Assembly (NCBI GenBank): GCA_003116995.1
Contig: BDSL01000009.1
Coordinates: forward strand, 1,054,001-1,118,000
Direction of reading: 5' to 3'
Length of the DNA: 64,000 bases
Origin: Yamagishiella unicocca
Lineage: Eukaryota; Chlorophyta; Chlorophyceae; Chlamydomonadales; Volvocaceae
Shown: positions 54,963 to 64,000 of the stretch, in pieces
How the letters are laid out: the number at the start of each line of letters is the position of its first letter
Position numbering within the stretch: the first letter of the stretch is position 1
Notes under the pieces: model-generated
Seen by the model: the letters and a program-made list of their open reading frames with translations, nothing else
Told to the model about the DNA's origin: nothing
The model's database searches: none
Made by a program: the position numbers and the translations under genes

Positions 54963-57900
54963 ATGGCTAGTGCCTCTGGTACGCAAGACGGCCCCGCTCT
55001 GCTGAGCATCCCCTCTGCTCCGACGTTCTGGCCAACGGAGGATGAGTGGGAACAGCCGTTGCGCTACTTGGCGTCCATCCGCTCTCTAGCAGAGCCTTAT
55101 GGCATTTGCAAAATTGTTCCGCCAAAGGGATGGGAACCGCCGTGTGCTTTGGACCTTTCCAGACTGAAGTTTCCCACCCGTAAACAGAAGGTCCACGAGC
55201 TGCAGCATCGCGATTTGCAGCAGGCTCAAGTGGATTTCTATGAAGGCTATGACCATTACCTTCATTCCCAAGGCAAACAGCTCTGCAAGTGGAAGTACCC
55301 GCAGTTTCTCGGGAAGGACATAGACATCTTTGTATTGCACCGAGCGGTAGAAAGACGAGGTGGTTACGAGGTGGTTACGGAGCAAAAGAGATGGAAGGAG
55401 GTTGCCAAAGCATTACAGGTGAGTGTGAGGGTGGTGGTTCGTCGGCGTGAGGTTGCGTACACACCCGTCGTCGCCGCCACGACCGGGCTTTTACTCTCCC
55501 CGCTGCAGCCACCCCACCCCGTTGCATCACCACCACACTGTCGAACTGATTGCAGGTAACAGAAAAGGGCCAGACCAACATGGCCTACGGCATGCGGCAG
55601 CTGTACGTGAAGCACCTCCTCCCGTACGAGGACTGGAAGCACGGAACCGGCGCAGCCGTTGCCGCCATGGCGGCGGTCAAGGCGGAAGCTGAGGCCGCCA
55701 GGCAGCTGGGCCAGCCGGGTCTAGAGGAAGAGCACGAGGGGGACGCCGAGGAGGGCGACGGCCATCAGGTGCACCAGCAGCACCAACAGCAACACCAGCA
55801 CGAGGAGCGCCAAGAGCCGTCGCAGCAGGAGTTCCCGAAGATCCAACAGCACCAGGAGCTGGAGCCGTTCAAGGAGGAGCCACCCGCAACCTCACCGCAG
55901 CACCAGCAGCAGCAGCAGGAGGAGGAGGACGGCGGCGCCGCCTCCCCGCAGCAGTCGCAGCCGCACTCGCAGCCGTCGCAGCCTCATTCCGAGGGGCCCG
56001 GGGTGCAGGGCAGGATGAAGCGCAAGCGCAGTGTCGGCAGGGAGCAGGGCAGTAACGACCGGGACGACGCTAGGGACGAGCCGCAGCAGGACCTAGCCGA
56101 CGGGGGCGGCAGCGTGGGGGCTGGGGACTCTGGGGCCCGGGGCTCTCCATCCGCCATGCCTACCGCCAGGCGCCGCCGGCAGCAGCGGCCGCGACTCGAC
56201 GCGGACGACTACGACTACGGGTCGCTTGGGGCCTCCGCGGCGGACGCGGCGGCTGCGTTGAAGTGCGAGCACCTGGTGGCCGCGGCGCAGCGGGCGGAGG
56301 AGGCGGAGGCGGCAGCGGAGCGCAAGCGCGCGCGGCAGCGGGCGGAGGAGGCGGAGGCGGCGCAGCAGCAGCAGCAGCCCAGATCGCGGCGGCGGCAGGA
56401 GCAGCTGGCGGCGGCGGCGGAGGCGAGGAATGCTGCCCGGGCTCAGGAGGAGGAGGCGGACATGGCGGAGGCGGCGGAGATCCTGGAGGCGATGATGGCG
56501 CTGGACGCGGTGGCGTTCATGGGGCCCCCGCCGCGTGCGATGGAGGAGGTGCAGCAGCAGCAGCTGCAGCGGCGGCGGGGCGTTGGCAAGCGGCGCAGGA
56601 TGGCGGGCAGGGGCGGAGGCGACGGCGGCAGCTACGGCAGGGTAGGTGCTCGTGTGTGTATGTGTGTGTGTGTGTGTGCGGATGGGTGGGTTTGGTTGGA
56701 AGTACCCCAGGTGCTGGGGGTACCTCCAGGGCGTCAGAGTGAGGGCAGGAGGTGACACACCTTCGGCATCACCCGGAGGCGAAGTCGTTTTGAGGTGTCT
56801 TCGGATCCTGCCGCGTTCGTAACGGAGGACGGATTTCGGGTGCATGCGGCGCTATGGTTGGAGGGGCGGTTGCGGCCATGGCGGCAGCCCGTGGCAGTAC
56901 ACCGGGTGCGGTGAGAGGTCCGGCGGGTGGCTGCCTGCTCCTGCTCCGGAACCTGCCCGCTCCCGCTCCGGAACCTGCCTGCTCCTGCTCCGGAATCTGC
57001 CCGCTCCCGCTCCGGAACCTGCCTGCTCCTGCTCCGGAACCTGCCTGCTTCTGCTCCGGAACCTGCCCGCTCCCGCTCCGGAACCTGCCTGCTCCTGCTC
57101 CGGAACCTGCCTGCTTCTGCTCCGGAACCTGCCCGCTCCCGCTCCGGATCCTGCCCGCTCCCGCTCCGGAACCTGCCTGCTCCCCCTCCGGAACCTGCCT
57201 GCTGCGGGACAGGGGCAGGGGGACGGGGCCGGCGATGGCTGCAGTAATGGGGGCGAGCTGCAGCTGCCGGCCTTGAGGGGCAGCCAGCCTGGGGGGGGGG
57301 GTCGCATCCGTGGGAGCAGCCAGTGGCCGGACCCCTCAAGTGACGTCCCGGGCTCTACAGACGGGTGCTTGGTCGGGCCCAGAAAGCCCGGAGGCGGCAC
57401 CTCACCGGCACTTGCCACCCCGCACCCCCCTACACACCCCTCCTGACCCACCCAGCCCTCATCCGCTGCGCCACACGTGAAGCTGCCCCCCGCCACCTCA
57501 CCCCCAACCCGCACCCTCTCAACCCCGCCCCGCAGCACATGGCCTCGCCCTCGCCCTCGCCGTCGCCCACAGCCTTCGGCGCCGGCAGGTCTCGACCCCG
57601 GGGCGGCGGCGCCAGGGCGGCCTCAGCCGCCGCAGCCCGGGCGGCAGCGCAGCCGGTAGCCGCCAGGAGGGGCGCGGCGGCGGCGGCAGCCGCCGCCAAC
57701 AAAGACGGCGGCAGGGAGGGCGCTGTCAGGGGCGGTGCGGGGCACGCCACCAGCAGGGCGGCGCGCGGCGGCGGCGGCGGTGGCCGGACTGCTGCCGCCT
57801 CCACCTCCCCCCGCGACGATACCGAGGAGCCGTCTGGGCCGACGCGTGGTAGTGACCTGAATACCCTGGTGTGTGAGCTGTGCCAGGGGGGCCAGCTGGA

Positions 57901-60900
57901 GGCTAAGATCCTGCTGTGTGACCGCTGTGACCGGGGGTTCCACCTCTTCTGCCTCAGCCCGCCGCTGTCGGCAGTGCCGGAGGGCGAGTGGGTGTGCCCG
58001 CTGTGCAAGAAGGCGGACATCGAGGGGTCCGCGGTGGCGGCGGGCAAGGACATGACCTTCGCCGACTTCGAGCGCACGGCCAGCCACCTGAAGCGGATGC
58101 ACTGGGGCAGCGACGCAAAGGCCAAGCGGGTGGGTCCCGGCGGGGCGGGCGGGCGACGGGGAAGGGTTTTGCCGGGCCCGGGATGGTGGCTTGCGTGGAC
58201 GAGTGTGGAGGGAGGGAGGGAGGTGGCGGAGGGAAGGGCGGGAGGGAGGGAAGGGCACGGCGGTCTTGATGGGACGGGGCGCTGAGTACCTCGCAGACGC
58301 AGGCATTGTTGGGCCGAGTAGGGGATCAGAGAGGATCGTCTTTGAGTCCAATAGCCAAAGCTCCGAAACCAGCCCAGGAGCTGTGGCTTCCTCTCCGGTA
58401 CTCCGCCCGGACAAACACGTGCTGGAAGTGCCTCTTCCCCTCGTGTAGTCGTCCGCGGCCTATCACCCCTCTGTCACCCCTGTGTCACCCCTCCGCTCCC
58501 CGCCGCCCCAGCAGGCGACCTGCGAGGAGGTCGAGCTGGAGTTCTGGCGCATCGTGGAGGAGGCGGAGGAGCACCTGGAGGTGGTGTGCGGGGCGGACCT
58601 GGACTGCAGCGTGTACGGCAGCGGCTTCCCGGGTCCCGACATCAAGCCGGCGCTGCCGTACTACACGGCCCACAGCTGGAACCTGAACAACTTCCCCAAG
58701 CTGGAGGTCAGTGGGGGGGGGGAGGAGGGTGTCAGGGGGGGGGACGGCGGCCGGGGCGTCCGAAGGGGGGTGGTCCAAGCTCCGGATGCCCCCCGTCGAT
58801 CTCTCCCACACCGACGGCCCCAGCCAGCTGAGCTCCGTCTGCTTTGCTGCCCATGCCAACCGAACCTCACCCGCGCGGCCCCTCTCCTCCTCCCCGGCCC
58901 CTCCCCTCCTCCCCCAGGGCTCCCACCCCTCGCTGCTGCGCCACCTTTCCGATCCCATTCCGGGCCTCACCCTGCCCTGCCTGCACCTGGGCACGCTCTT
59001 CTCCTCCTCCTGCTGGCGCCTGGAGGAACACCTGCTCTACTCGGCGCACTTCCTGCACTTCGGAGACCCCAAGCGCTGGTACTCGGTGCCCAACCACAAC
59101 CGGCCCGGCTTCGAGCGGGCGCTCCGCGCCGCCCTGCCCGCTCACTTCGCCGCCCACCCCGACCTGCTGCTGCAGCCCGGCACCATGCTGAGCCCGCGGG
59201 AGCTGCAGGCGGCGGGGGTGTCGGTGTGCGGCCTGACGCAGGAGGTGGGGGAGTTCGTGGTGACGTGGCCGGGAGCCTACCACGCGTCCTTCAGCCACGG
59301 GCTGAACTGCTGTGAGGCGATCAGCTTCGCACCGCCCGACTGGCTGCGATTCGCGGAGGAGGCGGACGCACGGTACCGGCTGTACCGCAGGCCGCCGGTG
59401 AGCTGGGGAGCGGGAGGGTTGGTGGGGGGGGAGATGGGGGAGAAAACACAGGGAAGCGACATGGGACAAGGGACAGAGGGGGGTTAGGAAGGGAGGGAGG
59501 GAGGGCGCGAGCGCGTGGGTTTGGTGGCGGCAGTGAGGTGGGAGCAGCGGGGGGCGTTTTCGGGGGATGGCCGTTTACCTCCCTTAACGCCCATCCATAA
59601 CATCGGCCCCCCCCGTCCGCTTCCCCCCCCCCAGGTAATCAGCCAGCAGGAGCTGCTGCTGCAGGCTGCCCGCCTCGACAGCGGGCCGCTGTTGGCCGCC
59701 TTCGTGGTTCCGGAGCTGCGGCGGGTGGTGGACGAGGAGCACCGGCTGATGCTGACGCTGTGGGCGCAAGGTGTGTGTGTGGGGGGGCGGACGAAGGCGC
59801 GTGCGCGCGAAACATGCTGCTGAACGAGGCCAGGCGCTTGAGGCCCGCGGGTCGTCCCGTCTTTTCCCGGAGCCCCCTGCCCCACCCGGAGGCCACCCTC
59901 CTCTTGCCTCTCCTCACCCCGCCTCCCCTCACCCCGCCGCCCCTCACCTCCCCTCACCTCCATTCCGCCCCAACAGGTACGATCCACAGCCGCCGGTTCA
60001 GCGCAGGGCCCCCGGCAGCCAGTGCGGGCCCCGCCCGCCCCGGAGGGGCTAGCAAGGTGGCTCGGAGGAACCGCGCCAAGGGGCGCAGGGCGGCGGCGGG
60101 CCGGGCTGGTTCCGGAGCCGACGGCGGCGGCGATGATGACGAGTGCGGCACCTGCCGTGCGCTGCTGCACCTGAGCGCGGTGGAGTGCGACTGCTGCCCC
60201 CGCCGCCTGGTGTGCTGCCAGCACGCTGACACGTTGTGCGGCTGCGAGCCCAGCCGCCGGAGGCTGGTGTTCCGCTACAGCGCAAAGGAGCTGGAGGAGG
60301 TGGGGGGGGGAGTGGGGAGTGGGGCGGTGGAGGAGGAGGTGGGGACGGGGAGTGGGGAGGTGCACGAGCAGTGCAGCGCCTGAGGTGGGTGGTGAGGGAG
60401 GGCCTGGCGGGGGAGGGTGGATCAACCAGGCTACTCAACAGCCGCGGTTGCGTATCTTCATGGCGGAGGCCCCACGTGCCGCTGGGGTGGGCGCCACGCA
60501 GCGGCCGCACCCGCCCGCCCACCAACCTGACCTGCACGCCGCTGCTCGCACCCGCACTCACCGCCGCCAGCGCCTCACGCCGCATCCTCTGTCCCCTGCC
60601 CTGCCCGCCCCTCCCTGGACCACCAGTTGTTGGAAGGGGTGTCCCGCCGCGCTCAGGCCGAGGTCAAGGCCCTGGGCGAGGCAGCTTGTGACTTGGGGCC
60701 GCAGGGTGCGGCTGCAGCGGCAGCTGGGGCAGCGGCAGCTGGGGCAGCGGCAGCTGGCACAGGCGGGCCGGGGGCGGGGACGCCGCAGGCGGCGCTGACG
60801 GCGGTGCTGTCCAACGTCTCGGCGGCCGAGCCGGGGACGGTTGTCATCAAGGTTGAGGCGGCCACTCGAGCAGGAGCGGGCGCTCCTCTCTCGCGGGAGG

Positions 60901-63900
60901 GTGGCGCAATGCATGTGGATGAAGGACCGGAGCCGCAGGCGGGTATCACTGAGCCGGCGGGTGGAGGCGCCAGCAGCGCCGATGGTGCCCCGGTGGTGGT
61001 GGCGGAGGTGGCGGAAACGCGGCGAAACGGGCAGCTGGCGGAGTCCAAGCAGCAGCTGGAGCAGCAGCTGGGGCTGGGAGTGGCGGTCATGGGGGTCGTG
61101 GCCGGGGGGCAGAGCTTGCAGGAGGTAGGTGCGGGCGGGGGGCGACGAGGGCAGAGGGGGAGCGAGGCAGGGAGGGTCCGGGGGCTGCTGGGTGTTTTAG
61201 GACGAGTGGCTTGTGGGGGGTTGTCCCATGGGTCCAGGCTGTGGGAATTTGCGGCTCGCTGGGGTTCTATGGGTGCCAGAGGTCCCGGGATCGATTCCCA
61301 CCTGCGGCGGGGCTTCCTGGGCACCGAAGTCTCCACCAGCCCCCGCTTCTGCTCCTGCCGTTCCCAGCACCACACAGCGACGCGTTGTTGGCTGCCTGTC
61401 GTCGCCGCCACCCCCTGCCTCAACCCACAACCTCCCTCCCCCCCACTCCCTCCGCATTGCAGCTGGCCGCCCGCCACTGCGCCGCCGCCAGCGCCTGGGC
61501 CCGGTCCTCCCGCGCGCTGCTGGGCTCCTCCTCCGCCCTCGCCTCGCAGGTCGACGAGGTGCTGGCGGGGGTGGAGCAGTTCCAGTGGGGCGGCAGGGGG
61601 GTGGACGAGGCCAGGTGCGGCGGAGGGTAGGGGGCTACGGGGGGGGGATACCTGGGTTCTGGGCACCGTGCGGGTCGGGGGCGCAACTGAGTGCACACAG
61701 CGGGCTGCGTGTCTGTTGAGGGCAACACACCTCGGACTAGGAATCCGCGAGCTGCCGGGCAAGTTAAGCAGAAGCAGGCCAGCGGGGAAAGAGGCGCTCC
61801 CCAACTGGGATCCCCCTTCCCCCCTCCCATGTCGTTTATTCGTGTCACCGGTCTCACACCACCCCCCTCCCATGTCGTTTATTCGTGTCACCGGTCTCAC
61901 ACCCCCCCCCCCTTCCATGGCGCTCCAGGGAGGTGGAGACCGTGTGCCGCCGAGCCAAGGAGTGGGCGGCGGAGGTGGCCGCGTGCAGCCGCGGCCGGCC
62001 CTCCCTGGAGCAGATCGCTGTGGTGCTAGGCTGGGAGCAGATGCCCATGGCGCTCCCGGCGTTGACCAAGCTGAGGGAGCTGTACGACGCGGCGAGGTCG
62101 TGGAGGGAGCGCTGCGCAGCGCTGCTGGCGGGGCAGGGCCCGGGGGTCGCGGCGGCGGCGACGCCGGCGGGCGCCGCTGGCGGTGGCGGCGGCGGTAGCG
62201 GTGGTGGCGGCGGCGGTAGCGGCCGGGACGGCAAGCCTGGGAAGGACGAGCGAGAGGACAGGGCGGTGCCGCTGGTGGCGCTGGAGGAGCTGGTCATTAA
62301 GGCGAGTGGGCGGCACCCTGGGGGGCCTGGGGTGTACGTGTGGAGGTCAGCCGGGCGCAAGGCCGGCCGGGTCGGTGGGTCGGTGGGCCGGTGCGGGCCT
62401 CCGCCCGTCCCATCACGACGCCTCACAGCGCCCTCAGGCGCGTCTAGCCCCTACCCTCGCCCTCTCTTCCCAAACCCTAACCCTACCCTGTAACCTACTC
62501 CCCCCCCTTCCCCTTCCAAAACACAGGCCGCCCAGCTGCCGGTGGAGCTGCCGGAGCTGCCGGAGCTGCTGCAGCGCCTGGCGATAGGTCGCGCCCTGAC
62601 CATCGCCGCCCGCAGCCTGCTGGGGCCGGGGGGGGCGACGGGGCCGGGGCCGGGGGGGCCGCCGGAGGACCGGCCCTGCCTGGCGCAGCTGCGGCAGCTG
62701 CAGCAGCAGGCGGCCGCTGCCCGGGTGACGGTGCCGGAGGTGGCGGGGCTGGCGGAGCTGGTGGAGCGGGTGGAGGCGGCGACGCAGCAGGCCAAGCGCT
62801 GCCTGCGCACGCGCGCCCCCCTGGACCAGCTCAGGAGCTTTGTGGAGACGGCGGCGGAGCTGCCGGTGGGCCCGGGGGAAGGGAGGGAGGGAGGGTGGAG
62901 GGACTCTTAGGCGCCTCGTCCCACGTACCCCCACCACGCAGTCTGTCGAGCCTGGAACGCCCGCACCCTTGCCAGCCCGCGTGCCACCCGCCCTCCCCCA
63001 CCCACCCACGAGTTTTCCGTGCAACCCTCCCGCAGCAGCTCCTGGCTCCCAGCTATACCCTCGACCCACCACACCACTACCGGAGCCTTTGACCGCATGC
63101 ACACCTCCCTGCCGCGCGGCCCCTCAACGTGTGTTTACATCCTTTTCCTCCTAGGTTTCACCTATTTCCACGTGTCGACCCACGGTTTCTCCCCCCTTCC
63201 CCTCCTCGCTGTCCGCCGACCATGCGCCCACTATCCTGTCTTTTTCGCGTCAACGGTTTTCGCGCCACCCTTCCTCCCGTCAGGCCTACCTGCCCGAGGT
63301 GCGCCAGGTGCAGGAGCTGCTGGACAAGGCCACCGAGTGGCTGCGCAAGGCGGCGGAGGCGCGGACCGCCAAGCCGCAGCCGCCACTGAAGGAGATGAGG
63401 CTGCTGCTGCATGCGGGTGAGCGACCCGTGGGTCGGGGTCGGGGTAATGGGATGGGCCTCCGGGCGCTCGGCCTGGGCCGCCTTGGGTAACGGCCGTACA
63501 GGTGCCGCCCCCTCCGGACTTCCGCCATGACCCGATGCAAGTCCCAAGGGGGGAATCAACCCGCCCCCTTCCTATCCAACCCTTTAACCCCCCAACAATT
63601 TTCCGCCACCCCACCCCGCACCCCCACCCCCACCACCGGCACAGGCGAGCGCATGGGTGTGGAGATGCCCGAGGCGGAGGCGCTGCGCCAGGCCATCCGC
63701 CGCCGCGAGTGGGAGGAGGGCGCCCGCCGGCTGCTCAACTCCTCCGCCGCCAAGACCAGTCTCAGCGCACTGGCGGAGGCGCTGGAGGACGCGGCGGTGA
63801 TGGGGGCGCAGGGGGGAGAGGTGTACGGGCAGCTGCGCAGCCGGGTGGAGGCGGCGCAGGCTTGGGACCGGAGGGCGCAGGCGCTGCTGGCCATTGGCGC

Positions 63901-64000
63901 CGCCTTGCCCGGGGAGGAGGCACCGGGGGAGCTGGACAGGAGCGGGGGGGAGGAGGAGGAGCAGGAGGAGGAAGGCGAGGGAGAGGGAAGGAGGGAGCGG
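54963..64000 (+). CDS. KDM5/JARID1-type JmjC protein with altered iron site (3' end outside window)
   Basis: KDM5 proteins remove methyl groups from histone H3 Lys4. Exons: 54963-55418, 55556-56641, 57536-58129, 58512-58706, 58918-59397, 59635-59770, 59977-60299, 60627-61124, 61463-61614, 61929-62301, 62527-62865, 63284-63416, 63645 to the window end; phases agree. Domains in order: JmjN (APTFWPTEDEW, YGICKIVPP) near 20-60; ARID (LCKWKYPQFLGKDID, ERRGGYEVV) about 75-190; Gln/Ala/Glu-rich linker; PHD finger (CELCQGG, LLCDRCDRGFHLFCLSPPL, WVCPLC); JmjC in exons 4-6 (GSGFPG, SWNLNNFPKLE, FSSSCWRLEEH, HFGDPKRWYSVP); C5HC2 zinc finger (CGTCRALLHLSAVECDCCP); helical PLU-1 region. The HxE iron motif reads R811-L-E813; His899 of GAYHASF and Lys829 are kept, while the Asn of family members is His821. 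The intron after exon 10 has a GC donor. The animal and plant enzymes (JMJ17 type) share this domain order. Confidence 0.9.
56642..57535 (+). other. KDM5 intron 2
   Basis: Starts GTAGGT and ends CCGCAG. It contains a short TG run near 56655-56680 and the 21-bp minisatellite described separately. ORFs here consist of repeat-encoded Pro/Ala/Glu stretches and are not joined by homologous sequence. Confidence 0.6.
56930..57205 (+). repeat. 21-bp minisatellite, about 13 units
   Basis: Units alternate between GCTCCTGCTCCGGAACCTGC and GCTCCCGCTCCGGAACCTGC types, with period 21. The length is a multiple of three, so all frames stay open across it (for example PAPEPA on the plus strand), which explains long spurious ORFs on both strands. 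It lies within KDM5 intron 2. Confidence 0.88.
61818..61905 (+). repeat. Tandem C-tailed module next to a splice acceptor
   Basis: CCCATGTCGTTTATTCGTGT, CACCGGTCTCACACC occurs twice in a row, each followed by a C run, just before the acceptor of KDM5 exon 10. It resembles the type B module (CATGTCGAGTTACCGGTTC) in its start and in the ACCGGT core. Confidence 0.6.
62470..62492 (-). repeat. Interstitial telomere-like tract, C-rich strand up
   Basis: CCAAACCCTAACCCTACCCTG in the KDM5 intron after exon 10; it is a degenerate run of CCCTAA-type units. Confidence 0.5.

Overview
The window looks like nuclear DNA of a volvocine or other chlamydomonadalean green alga. It is GC-rich, every sizeable gene is split by many short GT-AG introns with C/T-rich 3' ends, TGTAA polyadenylation-type motifs occur, TTTTAGGG/TTTAGGG telomere-like tracts are scattered in introns, and several products are chloroplast proteins of the green lineage (SufD, ferredoxin-dependent glutamate synthase, fatty acid photodecarboxylase). 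The exact species cannot be told from the sequence. All exon models below were built by hand from reading frame, splice consensus and protein family knowledge; the summed coding lengths close to whole codons.

Layout. 1-2748 (+): 3' end of an unrecognised membrane protein gene. 2749-8632: transposon-rich stretch with a minus-strand LINE reverse transcriptase broken by two frameshifts (about 3775-6560) and an older repeat pair. 8633-19609 (+): an 18-exon gene for a large protein I do not recognise. 20142-24425 (+): SUFD. 24426-26359: spacer with a 17-bp array carrying twelve TGTAA motifs. 26360-27694 and 29563-30824 (-): tandem pair of TLC-domain (ceramide synthase-like) genes whose second exons are far more alike than the first. 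31334-33844 (-): four-exon NTF2-like protein gene. 34564-41913 (+): fatty acid photodecarboxylase, 13 exons, with four copies of an exactly 145-bp cassette in intron 9 that has the layout of a C/D-box snoRNA. 42876-51668 (+): ferredoxin-dependent glutamate synthase, 14 exons. 51669-54962: no supported gene. 54963-64000 (+, runs off the end): KDM5/JARID1-type protein (JmjN, ARID, PHD, JmjC, C5HC2, PLU-1) in which the first iron-binding histidine is arginine.

Functionally the plastid genes fit together: SufD helps assemble Fe-S clusters, Fd-GOGAT is a 3Fe-4S enzyme fed by photosynthetic ferredoxin, and FAP uses blue light to turn fatty acids into hydrocarbons. From memory, SUFD1, FAP and GSF1 also lie close together on Chlamydomonas reinhardtii chromosome 12, so this looks like conserved synteny.

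The strongest candidates for something new are the intronic snoRNA-like array, the apparently iron-site-defective KDM5, the TGTAA array behind SUFD and a family of short C-tailed modules shared by introns and spacers on both strands.
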